A stretch of 64,000 nt of DNA, from the NCBI RefSeq assembly GCF_040649515.1, contig NZ_JBEZFP010000029.1, positions 1-64,000 of the forward strand. Reading direction: 5' to 3'. The DNA comes from Yinghuangia elevatio. GTDB taxonomy: Bacteria; Actinomycetota; Actinomycetes; Streptomycetales; Streptomycetaceae. The stretch's first letter is position 1, and the number at the start of each line of letters is the position of its first letter. The notes under the pieces were generated by a model that worked only from the letters and a program-made list of their open reading frames with translations, searched no databases and was not told the DNA's origin. A program made the translations under genes and the position numbers. Positions 40,870 through 49,586 of the stretch are shown here, one piece after another.

Positions 40870-42699
40870 TCAGCGGTAGTCGATCGTGTTCTGGTAGACG
40901 CTCTTGAGCGCGCCCGTCCAGGCCGTGTTGTAACCGTCCGCCTTCCGGTGCTCCCAGAACTCGCGGAAGGTGTTGGAGCGGTGCTTGAGGAACGTCTGCC
41001 AGATGTTCCCCGGGTCGCCCTCGCCGTAGATGTCGTTGCCCTCGTTGGTGCTGTCCGAAATATCGATGAGCGCCCCGGCGATCCGCCCCTCGACGGTGTC
41101 GCCGTCGTCCCAGTCGGGAGTGCTCTTGTTCGGCGTCTCCAGGTTCATGGACGCGCCGCTCGGCCACCGGTAGTACGGGTCGTTGTAGACGCTGGCCGGC
41201 ACCCACTCCGCGAAGCCCTCGACCCACGCGCAGCCGGTCGACGACTTGGCCGACACGCCGTGCGGGCTGCAGTTGGGGATGGGCGGCAGCTGGTCCTCGT
41301 ACACGTCGTCCATGAGCGCGTGGGTGATCTCGTGGGCGACGGTCATGCGGGAGTCGGGCGCGGTGCCCTTGAGGAAGAGCTGATTGGTGGAACCGCGGTA
41401 GAAGTTGCCCTCCTGCGAGCCGGGCGCCCAGTTCAGGACCAGCTGGCGGCAGGTCGTGTCGAGGCTGTCCCAGCAGGTGCTGCCCGGGACCCACAGCCAC
41501 ACGTCGTTCGCGACGTCGAACGCCTGGAGCGCCCGCATGAGGCTCGCGTCGCTGGGCTTGGTGGTGCCGAGGTTGGCCGTGGTGCCGGTCTTGACGTTCA
41601 CCACGGTCTTGGTCTTGAACACGAAGCTGTCGGTGGTGCCGGTTTTCTGCACCTTCCAGCGGGAGTTCGTGGTGAACATCTTGACGTAGACGTCCTGCCC
41701 GGCCGAGGTGCCGTCGGTATTGGCGAAGCAGACCTTGTACGTCCCCGTCGAGCTGGTCACGCCGCTGCCGAGCAGGTCGTGCGCGTTGCTCTCGTCCGAG
41801 TCCCACGCCTGCACGCTCGCGTTGACGACCGGACGGGTCTTGCCCTTGTTGTCGACGTAGACCCACTTGCCGGTCACGCACGCCTGCGGCGCGGCGGCCG
41901 CGGCGCCGGGCGCGGCGGTGGCGGAGCGGGAGTCCGAGGGCGCGGTGCCGGTACGCGGCTGCACGTCGTCGCTGGTCGGCGTCGGCTTCGCCTCGTCCGG
42001 GACCTCCTGCGGCTGCCGGAACGGCGTGACCGGCTGCGGCTCGACGGCGGCGGGGGTGTCGACGGCCTCGCCCTCGGCGGGCGGCACGATGCCGAGCGCC
42101 GAGGGGCTTCCGGCGGCCCCGACCGTGAGGAAGACCGCGTCCTCCGCGGCCGAGACGCCGCGTGCCTCGTCCTTGAGCGCGCGTATTCGGATCTCGGCGG
42201 GGCCGGGCGCGGACGCGGTGACCTTGCCCTCGTAGGTCCTGGCCTCGCCCTTCTTGAACGAACCGGTCGCGTCGGCACGGTTGATCCGGCCGCCGTTGAC
42301 GGGCGTGGCGTCGTCCTGGGTCCGGGAGGCGAGTCCCGCGGGCGGCGCGGCCCAGGTCAGGCCGGCGGGGAGGTCGGCTTCGATGCGCACGCCCTTGGCG
42401 GCGTACTGCGAGGTGACGGTGAAGCGCACGGTCGCGGTCTCGCCGACGGCGGGCGTGCGGTCCACGCTCGCGGCGACCGAGAAGCAGGTGCGCTCCTCGC
42501 TCTCGACCGGCGTGTTCGGGTTGGGGAGCAGGGTGCAGGGTCTGGGCCCGGCGGACTTGCCGGACGGGCTCTGCTTCGCGTACGCGGCGACGCCGGTCGC
42601 TCCACTGATGAGCACGGCGCCCGCGGTGACGAGCAGGATGCGTTTGCGGACGATCCGCCGCGGCGGCTTCTTGTGGTTGTTGCTCCCCGAGTGACCCAT
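40870..42699 (-). CDS. Secreted/membrane-anchored metalloprotease-like protein
   Basis: 609 aa from ATG 42699 (GTG 42705 also in frame). A basic N-terminus precedes one hydrophobic segment (ILLVTAGAVLISGATGVAAYA), signal or anchor. Residues 50-195 look like an extracellular beta-domain (TCFSVAASVDRTPAVGETATVRFTVTS), followed by a Pro/Ala/Thr linker. A C-terminal enzyme-like domain contains MTVAHEITHALMDDVY, a zincin HExxH, and 50 residues later CAWVEGFAEW with a Glu that could be the third ligand (gluzincin-type). Disulfide-capable cysteines are plentiful. Extracellular peptidase activity is likely but the family is not named with certainty. Confidence 0.75.
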   Translation of the reverse strand: MGHSGSNNHKKPPRRIVRKRILLVTAGAVLISGATGVAAYAKQSPSGKSAGPRPCTLLPNPNTPVESEERTCFSVAASVDRTPAVGETATVRFTVTSQYAAKGVRIEADLPAGLTWAAPPAGLASRTQDDATPVNGGRINRADATGSFKKGEARTYEGKVTASAPGPAEIRIRALKDEARGVSAAEDAVFLTVGAAGSPSALGIVPPAEGEAVDTPAAVEPQPVTPFRQPQEVPDEAKPTPTSDDVQPRTGTAPSDSRSATAAPGAAAAAPQACVTGKWVYVDNKGKTRPVVNASVQAWDSDESNAHDLLGSGVTSSTGTYKVCFANTDGTSAGQDVYVKMFTTNSRWKVQKTGTTDSFVFKTKTVVNVKTGTTANLGTTKPSDASLMRALQAFDVANDVWLWVPGSTCWDSLDTTCRQLVLNWAPGSQEGNFYRGSTNQLFLKGTAPDSRMTVAHEITHALMDDVYEDQLPPIPNCSPHGVSAKSSTGCAWVEGFAEWVPASVYNDPYYRWPSGASMNLETPNKSTPDWDDGDTVEGRIAGALIDISDSTNEGNDIYGEGDPGNIWQTFLKHRSNTFREFWEHRKADGYNTAWTGALKSVYQNTIDYR

Positions 42700-42840
42700 G
42701 ATCACCCGACCCTAGCGACGGGCGAAATCACGCCACTATCCAGGGCGCGAGAGGTTGGGGCGGCGTGATCTGGCCTATGAGGGCCGGGAAGGCGACGGGA
42801 ATTCGGCTATTTGTCCCGCTTTGTCCGCCAGGCGTCTTGC

Positions 42841-42977
42841 TCGGTCCGGTGCCTTGCCGGTCGGCGTCTTGTCGCGGTCCGGCGCCTGGTCCCGGGCCGG
42901 TACCTAGTCGCGGTCTGGTGCCTCGTCGCCGTCCGGTGTCTGGTCGGTCCGGTGCCTGGTCGCGGTCGGCGCCCGTC
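42841..42977. repeat. Eight-unit degenerate tandem repeat, about 18 bp
   Basis: Eight adjacent units based on GCGGTCCGGTGCCTGGTC (15-18 bp each), running right up to the stop codon of the leftward GlcG-like gene at 42976. No reading frame through it is convincing and no stem is formed. It fills the space between two leftward genes. Confidence 0.75.
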
Positions 42978-43410
42978 AGAATGCCTCGGACGCCTCGCGG
43001 GCGAGTTCGTCCTCGTAGTCGGCGGCGTCGCCGCTCACCCCGATGCCGCCGACGGGCTTGCCGTCGCGCAGCAGCGGGTGGCCGCCGCGCCCGAGGTACC
43101 AGCCGCCGATCTCCGTGAAGCTCTGCGAAAAGGCGGGGCGGTCGGTCATGAGGCCTTCCATGAAGGCGGTGGTCCGCCCGAACGACGCGGAGGTCCGGGC
43201 CTTCGCGACGGCCAGGTCCGCGCTGAAGCGCAGCGCGCCGTCCATGCGGTGGAAGGCGACCAGCGTCCCGGCCGAGTCCACGACCGCGACGCTCACGGCC
43301 CGTCCGGTCGCGGCGCATTTGGCGACGATGTCGGCCACGATCGCGCCCGCCGCGTCCGAGGAGACGTCGTACGCCGCCACCACACCCTTGCCAGTGCCGT
43401 TCTCGCTCAT
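42976..43410 (-). CDS. GlcG/HbpS-family heme-binding-like protein
   Basis: 144 aa. Sequence matches the GlcG/HbpS/DUF336 family: AIVADIVAKCAATGRAVSVAVVDSAGTLVAFHRMDGA; AVAKARTSASFGRTT; GGHPLLRDGKPVGGIGVSGD. These are small cytosolic or secreted octameric proteins; HbpS of Streptomyces binds heme, other members are accessory to catabolic operons. No signal peptide here. Monocistronic and leftward. Confidence 0.85.
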   Translation of the reverse strand: MSENGTGKGVVAAYDVSSDAAGAIVADIVAKCAATGRAVSVAVVDSAGTLVAFHRMDGALRFSADLAVAKARTSASFGRTTAFMEGLMTDRPAFSQSFTEIGGWYLGRGGHPLLRDGKPVGGIGVSGDAADYEDELAREASEAF

Positions 43411-43486
43411 CCCGCCGCGCCCCTTTGACCGTCATGCGATTGATCGTCGTGCGATGCGCGGACGCTAACGGCAGGCCCCTACGGCT

Positions 43487-43885
43487 TCAAGGGGCGCCCG
43501 GACCGCTCCGCAGTTGGTCCATCAGGCGGCGGTCGCGCTTCGTGGGCCGGCCGGTGCCCCGGTCGCGGATGCCGACGGCCGCGGCGACCTCGCGCGGCGG
43601 GGGCGGCGGGCTGTTGTCGGTGTAGCACTCGACGGCGACGGGCGCGCCCACGCGCTTCAGGATCAGTTTCGTGACGACGACGATCCGCTCGCGGCCGTCG
43701 AGGCGCATCCGCACCTCGTCGCCGATCTTGAGCGACTGCGCCGGTTTGACGCGGTCGCCGTTGACGCGGACGTGGCCCGCCTTGCACGCGGCGGCGGCGA
43801 TCGAGCGGGTCTTGGTGAGCCGCACGGCCCAGATCCAGGCGTCCACGCGCACGCTGGTCGGGGCGTTCCCGTCAGTACCTGCCAT
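43487..43885 (-). CDS. S4-domain RNA-binding protein (Hsp15-like)
   Basis: 132 aa from ATG 43885. An S4 domain at residues 10-60 (VRVDAWIWAVRLTKTRSIAAAACKAGHVRVNGDRVKPAQSL) matches Hsp15/RlbA-type heat-shock RNA-binding proteins, which in E. coli rescue stalled 50S subunits carrying peptidyl-tRNA. A proline run and a basic C-terminal tail (RGTGRPTKRDRRLMDQL) follow, as in the family. Confidence 0.88.
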   Translation of the reverse strand: MAGTDGNAPTSVRVDAWIWAVRLTKTRSIAAAACKAGHVRVNGDRVKPAQSLKIGDEVRMRLDGRERIVVVTKLILKRVGAPVAVECYTDNSPPPPPREVAAAVGIRDRGTGRPTKRDRRLMDQLRSGPGAP

Positions 43886-44349
43886 GTGTCCGACTCTAAC
43901 CCGGGGCGCGGCGACGGTTGTGCGGGTTTTGTGCGCACCACAAGTGGACCCGCCAACTCCATTGACGCGCCCCCTGGTTCGCAGGAGTCTGCGCGCAGGA
44001 CGCCGAGTCGGACCATGTGCCGGTCGAGGACGGGAGCCAGGAGGCCGGCACGGAGACGGACTCCTCCCCGGGTTCCGCGTCGGGCTCCTGAGCGGAGGAG
44101 TCCGCGAGCCGGGCACCGGACAACCGGGGCCCGGAGAACTGGAGAGGGGTCCGCACAGGGGCGCCGGGTAGGGGAAGGGGCCCGGCGTCCCGGCACGTCA
44201 GGCACATGTCGGGGACACGTCGGATTGGCACCTCAGGGCCACTTCTCAAAGACGCATTTCAGGGACGCATCTCGGTGACGCACGTCCCGGGCGCACGTCC
44301 GGAGCGCACGTCACGCACGCGTGTCAGCGGGGTCGACCCCCTCGGCCGC
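43886..44349. other. Gene-free region (464 bp)
   Basis: Lies between the starts of the leftward S4 gene and the stop of the leftward RCK gene. No reading frame here has convincing content. At 44249-44322 there are five or six imperfect copies of GACGCAT/GCGCACGTC. No tRNA or ncRNA signature is seen. Confidence 0.5.
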
Positions 44350-46464
44350 CTACGCCGGGGCGTCGCCCGCGGCCTGCCGTACGCCCCCGCCGCCCCCGCC
44401 GCCCCCGCCGCCCCCGCCTCCTCCCCCGTTCGGACGCCGCTGGAGCAGGTCCGCCAGGCCGCGCCGCGTCGTGGCCAGGACCACCCGGTCGCGGGCCTGG
44501 AGCACGTACCCCTGGTGCAGCCCCCAGGCCAGCTCGGGCTGCCGGTGGCCGTCCCCTATGGTCGGCGACAGGGCGCGCCGGTCCCGCGGGTCGGCGAGGT
44601 CGAGGGCGAGGATGCGCCACGCGCCGGGCCGGAACGCCTCGTCGACGGTGCGACCAAGTAGCTCCGGGTGGTTGCCGACCTCCAGTGCCACGAAGACCAG
44701 CACCTTGCGTTCCACCGGCAGCGCGCCGAGGATCTGGCGTCCCATCATCGCCGCCGCGAACGACGGTGCCGCGAGGGTGGAGACGCTGCGGCTGCGCGTC
44801 GTGGCCTGCGGGAACGACGCGCGCATCGCCTGGTTGACGACCGCCGCGAAGTCGTCCTCGAACAACCGCATCACCACGCGGATGGCAGGGTTGAACTCCC
44901 GGGCATACAACGCGGTTTCGAGGTTGCTGCCGTCGCTGCTGGTGAGGGCGAGCACGGCCTGCGCGCGTTCGATCAGCGCCGACTCCAGTACGCCTTCCTG
45001 CGTCGCGTCGCCGATGACGACCGGCACGTGCAGCGCCCGGGCCAGGGCCACGCCGCGTGCCTTGGGATCGCGTTCGATGCAGACCACGGCGACGCCGAGA
45101 GCGTGCAGGCGGTCGAGGACGCGGCTGCCGACCCGGCCGAGCCCCATCAGCACGATGTGGCCGGTCAGGCCGCGCGGGGGCGGGCGCAGCGACGTCGCGG
45201 TGCGGAACGAACCGAGCGCCTGCAGGACCACCGCGAACAGGACCGGGAGCAGCGCCAACCCGGTGAGTCCGGACAGGAGTTGCAGGATCTGGCGGCCCTT
45301 GCGCTCGCCGATGGCCGGGTCGCCCAGGCTCAGCAGGTCCAGGATCGACAGGTACGCGGCGCGCAGCGGCGGCTCCCGCGTGACCTGCCACGTCAGCACC
45401 GCGAAGAGCGCTTCGAGTGCGACGAGTATGGCGACCGCCAGCATGAGCCTGCGGGAGAACAGTTCGCGGAACGGCACACGCGGCAGCTTCCCCAGCGGAC
45501 GCCGCGGCGGGACGTTGTCGGGACGCGCCGACTCGCGCGTGACCGCCTCCAGCACCACCCGGCTGCGGGTCAGCGACGCGGTCTCCACCTCGTCGTCGTC
45601 GGGCAGCAGCATCGGGCCGCGCGGCGGCACCGGGCCCTCACCGCGGCGTTCCGATGCGGTGTCGGACAGCAGTGCGAGCGTGCAGAGTTCGCCCAGCTCC
45701 ATGGTGACGACCGGGTCCCCCGCGGCGCGGTCCGCGGCGCGCAGGAGCAGGCCGTCCGCCTCCACGATCCGACTGCGCTGGCCGGCCAGCGCCGCCGCGA
45801 CGAGGGCCGGGGCGGCGGTGTCCGCGTCCGAGAGCACGGTCACTTCGGCGGCCGAGGCGTGTGCGGTGGCACGGGAGAGCAAGTCCTCCACGTAGCGGCC
45901 GAGTTTGCGGTTGAAGATCCGGATGACCAGGCGCACGGACGGGTTGATGCGGCGGGCCCGGAGGGCGGCGTGGATGTTGGTCTGGTCGTCGGTGTACGTC
46001 AGGGCGACCGCTTCGGCGTGCTGCACCCCCGCCGACAGCAGGGCCGCCTCGCTGGGCTCGGCGGCCTCGCGTACCGTCACCGAAAGCCGTTCACCGCGGG
46101 CGAGTTCGGCGATCAGCGGACCGTTGCCGGACTGCGTGGAGGGCACCAGCGCGGTGACGGGCTGGTCGTAGAGGCGTACGAGTTCGGCGGTGAGCCGGTA
46201 CGCGAGCGCGTCGTCGCCGCACACCACCATGGCCGCCGCGCCCGAGGTCCGGCGGTCGGCGGGCGCGTGGGCGGCCGCCGGATCGGGGATCGCGGAGCGG
46301 TCGGGCGCGTCCGGCCCGCCGGGGACCGCGGCCGGGTCGGCGACCTGGTCCCGTGGCGGAGCCGGGGCCTGGGCCGGGACGGCCGGAGCGCTCGGTGGAG
46401 CCTGGTCGGCGGCTTCGCCGCCTGCGTGATCGGGAGCAATCGCCACCCCTCCACCCTGCCGCAA
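44350..46464 (-). CDS. Two-RCK NAD-binding membrane protein (potassium-channel-like)
   Basis: 704 aa (GTG 46446 is an alternative start). A Pro/Ala-rich N-terminus is followed by a first TrkA-N/RCK Rossmann domain (MVVCGDDALAYRLTAELVRLY). Two membrane segments lie near residues 335-355 and 385-410 (LMLAVAILVALEALFAVLTW; LLSGLTGLALLPVLFAVVLQAL). A second RCK domain follows (GHIVLMGLGRVGSRVLDRLHALGVAVVCIERD; VVIGDATQEGVLESA). The pore between the membrane segments (ILDLLSLGDPAIGE) lacks a TVGYG filter, so ion selectivity is uncertain. The C-terminus has 16 consecutive Gly codons. A ligand-gated cation channel or transport regulator is inferred. Confidence 0.8.
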   Translation of the reverse strand: MRQGGGVAIAPDHAGGEAADQAPPSAPAVPAQAPAPPRDQVADPAAVPGGPDAPDRSAIPDPAAAHAPADRRTSGAAAMVVCGDDALAYRLTAELVRLYDQPVTALVPSTQSGNGPLIAELARGERLSVTVREAAEPSEAALLSAGVQHAEAVALTYTDDQTNIHAALRARRINPSVRLVIRIFNRKLGRYVEDLLSRATAHASAAEVTVLSDADTAAPALVAAALAGQRSRIVEADGLLLRAADRAAGDPVVTMELGELCTLALLSDTASERRGEGPVPPRGPMLLPDDDEVETASLTRSRVVLEAVTRESARPDNVPPRRPLGKLPRVPFRELFSRRLMLAVAILVALEALFAVLTWQVTREPPLRAAYLSILDLLSLGDPAIGERKGRQILQLLSGLTGLALLPVLFAVVLQALGSFRTATSLRPPPRGLTGHIVLMGLGRVGSRVLDRLHALGVAVVCIERDPKARGVALARALHVPVVIGDATQEGVLESALIERAQAVLALTSSDGSNLETALYAREFNPAIRVVMRLFEDDFAAVVNQAMRASFPQATTRSRSVSTLAAPSFAAAMMGRQILGALPVERKVLVFVALEVGNHPELLGRTVDEAFRPGAWRILALDLADPRDRRALSPTIGDGHRQPELAWGLHQGYVLQARDRVVLATTRRGLADLLQRRPNGGGGGGGGGGGGGGGVRQAAGDAPA
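44385..44432. repeat. Poly-glycine-coding CCG/CCCCCG microsatellite
   Basis: CGCCCC-type runs encode 16 uninterrupted Gly in the C-terminus of the RCK protein. Prone to slippage; length variation would not shift the frame if in multiples of three. Confidence 0.85.
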
Positions 46465-46643
46465 CCGTTCGGCTGCGGGGCGTGAACGACGCGGTCAATC
46501 CGCACACTGGCGCAATCCGGCTGCCGCACTTGTCCACTTGGGAGGAGTCGCGCGCCCCTCGACCGCGCCTAGCCTTCGGCACTCGACCACCGCGTCCGAC
46601 CCCCTGCCCGGGGTCGGTCGCGCGCGCCGCTGGAGGTTTGCCG

Positions 46644-47927
46644 ATGGGCTGGATCGTTCAGGACTACCGCGAGGACGACCTCGCGGCCGTCGTACACCTC
46701 ATCGACACGACGTCGGGCCTGGGCCCGGACTCCGTCTTCTCCGTGTCGGAGTGCATCACCGCCCTCACCGCGCGCCAGCCCGCCGTCGTCGCGCGCCGCG
46801 ACGGTGAGGCGATCGGGGCCGCGCTCGCCACCGTCGCGGAGGGGCGCGCGTGGGTGATGCGCATCGCGCTGGCGCCGTCGCTGCGGGGGCTGGGCCTGGC
46901 CAGCGCGCTGCTGCTGGCGTTGGAGCGGCGCCTGGTCGAGATGCGGGTGCGGCGCATCGCGTACGTGCTGCCGGAGGAGGACCTGCTCCAGGAGGGCCTG
47001 GTCACCGCCGGGTACGACCGGCGCCCCGCGGTGGCGTACTTCGAGAAGGTGGAACCGGTCGACGACCGGGCCGCGGACGTCCTGGAGCGGCTGGGCGGGC
47101 GCGTGCTGGCGGGCGACCTGTGGTCGCGCCTGGCCGGCATGGAGGAGGAGAAGACGCTGATCGAGCGCCGGGTGGTGCTGCCGCTGGCCGATCCCGAGCG
47201 CGCCGAGCGGCATGGTGTCGAACCACCGCGCGCCATCGCCCTGTTCGGTCCGCCCGGCACCGGCAAGACCACGTTCGCGCGCGGCATCGCGTCGCGGCTG
47301 GGCTGGCCGTTCGTCGAACTGCTGCCGTCCAGGCTGGCCGACAGCGGCAACCTCGCCGCGGCCCTGCGGGAGGCGTTCGCGCGCCTGGCCGAACTCGACC
47401 GCGTGGTGGTGTTCATCGACGAGGTCGAGGAGATCGCGCCGGTGCGCCAGTTCGAGTCCACGACGCCGCCCGGCGGCACGCACTCGGTCACCAACGAACT
47501 GCTCAAGCTGATCCCCGCGTTCCGCGAGCGCAACGAACGGCTGCTGGTCTGCGCGACCAACTCCGTACGGTCGCTGGACCCGGCGTTCCTGCGGCCGGGC
47601 CGGTTCGACTACGTGATCCCGATCGGCACACCCGACAACGCGGCGCGACGGGCGATGTGGGGGCGGTACGCGCACGCGCGGCGTACCGACGTCGATCTTG
47701 AGGCGCTGGTGCGCGCCAGCGAGTTGTTCACGCCTGCGGACATCGAGCACGCCGCGCGCATCGCGGCGCAGGCGTCGTTCGAACGGGACCTGGACCTGCC
47801 CGCCTCGACGGTCGCGGGGGCCGGTACGCGGGACTACCTGGAGGCGGTGGCGCAGTGCCGCCCGACCGTGACGCCGGGCATGGTCGCGGACTTCCGGGTG
47901 GACATCACGACGCACGCGCGCGTGTAG
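46644..47927 (+). CDS. GNAT acetyltransferase - AAA+ ATPase fusion
   Basis: 427 aa from ATG 46644 with GGAGG 7 bp upstream. Residues 1-150 are a GNAT domain (IVQDYREDDLAAVVHLID; VMRIALAPSLRGLGLASALLLALERR). Residues 165-420 are a classic AAA+ module: IALFGPPGTGKTTFARGIA, Walker B RVVVFIDEVEEIAP, sensor-1 LLVCATNSV and arginine-finger region FLRPGRFDYVIPIGTP. The AAA part resembles FtsH/Cdc48-type unfoldases but lacks a protease domain. No neighbour explains it; acetylation coupled to unfolding or remodelling is one reading. Divergent from the RCK gene. Confidence 0.88.
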   Translation: MGWIVQDYREDDLAAVVHLIDTTSGLGPDSVFSVSECITALTARQPAVVARRDGEAIGAALATVAEGRAWVMRIALAPSLRGLGLASALLLALERRLVEMRVRRIAYVLPEEDLLQEGLVTAGYDRRPAVAYFEKVEPVDDRAADVLERLGGRVLAGDLWSRLAGMEEEKTLIERRVVLPLADPERAERHGVEPPRAIALFGPPGTGKTTFARGIASRLGWPFVELLPSRLADSGNLAAALREAFARLAELDRVVVFIDEVEEIAPVRQFESTTPPGGTHSVTNELLKLIPAFRERNERLLVCATNSVRSLDPAFLRPGRFDYVIPIGTPDNAARRAMWGRYAHARRTDVDLEALVRASELFTPADIEHAARIAAQASFERDLDLPASTVAGAGTRDYLEAVAQCRPTVTPGMVADFRVDITTHARV

Positions 47928-48023
47928 GGGGTACGCGCACAAGCCGGAGGGGCGTCGAGCCGAGGTCCGGCGACTCGGGGCGGGCCCAGCCGGCCGGGCC
48001 GTGGAGGCTCAGGGGGTCGCGGC

Positions 48024-48230
48024 TCAGGGGGTGGCGGCGTCGAAGCCGTACGACAGCGGCTCGCCGTTACGGCGCCGGTAGACGTACAGCGCCTGCACCT
48101 GGGCCTCCGAGGCCGGGGTGTCGACGGCGCACGGGTAGACGACCTGGAGCACGGACGGCCGGTCCACCACGCGCACGGTGAGCCCGTCGGCGGGTCCGCC
48201 GCCCAGTGTCGCCACTTCCCAGTCCACCAT
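48024..48230 (-). CDS. Small uncharacterised protein
   Basis: 68 aa from ATG 48230 behind a strong GGAGGAACC. Beta-rich (MVDWEVATLGGGPADGLTVRVVDRPSVLQVVYP; YVYRRRNGEPLSYGFDAA). No family recognised, but the ribosome site, codon use and clean boundaries support it as real. Divergent from the membrane protein at 48615. Confidence 0.7.
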   Translation of the reverse strand: MVDWEVATLGGGPADGLTVRVVDRPSVLQVVYPCAVDTPASEAQVQALYVYRRRNGEPLSYGFDAATP

Positions 48231-48614
48231 GGTTCCTCCGGATCGAGCGGTGCCCCGTGCAAGGAATCGAGCCAACTGTAGAGACAGTTCGCTGCCGCCC
48301 CTGCGCCGGGGCGGCCGACGGCGTTGGCTGCCGCCGCCGCGTCCGGATATCTGCTCCGGCACCCGCGCATGCGCGCAGGCCCCGGGGCGGGCGTCCGGGC
48401 GCGGCCCAATCTACATGACCGTAGATCTTGCTGCCCCGCCTGTCCGCCTATCGAACTACCGCAAGGTTGCCGCCGGTTGGCCGTCGCCTGTCCGGACCGC
48501 GTGGAACAGGGTGCATTCCGCAGCACGGGGCGGCGGATCGAGCGGCGCGGGGCCGGCCCGCCGCCACCCTCGCCCCCAGGGAACCGTCGCGCGGGGACGT
48601 CCGTCTCACCCCGC
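48231..48614. promoter_or_regulatory. Divergent intergenic region (384 bp) with two inverted repeats
   Basis: Contains AACTGT-AGAG-ACAGTT (48274-48289), close to the start of the leftward 68-aa gene, and ATCTAC-ATGACC-GTAGAT (48409-48426). Both are perfect 6-bp-arm inverted repeats in locally AT-richer DNA and may be operators for the two divergent promoters. No gene is supported. Confidence 0.45.
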
Positions 48615-49586
48615 ATGGACCACGCACAGGCCACCGAACCGGAGCCCCACGATCCGCGCGACGACGGGCGCCACCTCCTCACGGTGATGGCCGGAGTGAT
48701 GGTCGTGCTCATAGCGATCGCGGTCGTCCTCGCGGGGGACTGGTGGAACGAGGAGCGGCCCGGACGGCCCGGCGGCTCGCGGATCGACACGCGGACCCTG
48801 ACCTGGGACCCGCAGGACCACGGCACGGGATTCACGGTCGCGGGGTCGTGGCGCGAGTACGTCGCCACTCGCACGGACGACGACAGTCGGGCCGCCGCCA
48901 TGACCGCGCCCCCGACCGACTTCGCGCGCAACGTGGTGGTCACCGCGTCCGTATCGACGAAGTGCGTGCCGGCCACCGCCATGCGCCTCTACGCGGACGG
49001 CAACGAACTGGGCGTGGACGTGGACGTGCCCGGCGGCGACACCGATGACTGCGACCGGTACAACTTCGCCACGGCCGACTTCGAGGTGCCGCGCGAACTC
49101 CTGCCCGCCGCACCGGTCTTGGACGGGAACACGCCGCGCAGCGCGGGCGTCGGCATACTTCGCAGCACCGCCCTGGTCACCGCGCAGCCGGACCTGGGTG
49201 TCGTCGCGGCCGAGGTCCCGGACGAGGAGGCGGCGCGCTCGTGGCTGGCCGGCCTCGGCGGACTGCCCGGTACGCAGGGTGTGTCGGCCCCGAAGGACCT
49301 GGCGGCGGCGTACCGGAACCCGGAGGCGGCGACCTTCGACCTGTCGCGCGAGCGCACCTTCGCGTTCCTGTACCCGGTGTGCGAGTCGTACGCCGCGCAG
49401 TTGCGGCACGGGCTGGACGGTCGACTGGAACCGGCGAAGGCGGAGACTCCGAAACCGGGCGCGGGAGCGATGCCGGCCGCGACGGAGTCGTGCGCGCCGA
49501 CGGCGTACCGCCTGGCTGTGTTCTCGCTCGCCCCGGAGGAGGTTCCGGCCCACCCGCCCATCCTGCACATCTACGTGCGCGGGTAG
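48615..49586 (+). CDS. Uncharacterised single-pass membrane protein
   Basis: 323 aa from ATG 48615. A 20-residue cytoplasmic start, one membrane segment (LTVMAGVMVVLIAIAVVLAG), then a large extracytoplasmic domain with three to four cysteines (TKCVPATAMRLYADG; DDCDRYNFATADFEVP; YPVCESYAAQL; TESCAPTAYRLAVFSLAPEEVP). Not a family I can name. Its 3' end overlaps the convergent thioesterase-like gene by 16 bp. Confidence 0.7.
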   Translation: MDHAQATEPEPHDPRDDGRHLLTVMAGVMVVLIAIAVVLAGDWWNEERPGRPGGSRIDTRTLTWDPQDHGTGFTVAGSWREYVATRTDDDSRAAAMTAPPTDFARNVVVTASVSTKCVPATAMRLYADGNELGVDVDVPGGDTDDCDRYNFATADFEVPRELLPAAPVLDGNTPRSAGVGILRSTALVTAQPDLGVVAAEVPDEEAARSWLAGLGGLPGTQGVSAPKDLAAAYRNPEAATFDLSRERTFAFLYPVCESYAAQLRHGLDGRLEPAKAETPKPGAGAMPAATESCAPTAYRLAVFSLAPEEVPAHPPILHIYVRG

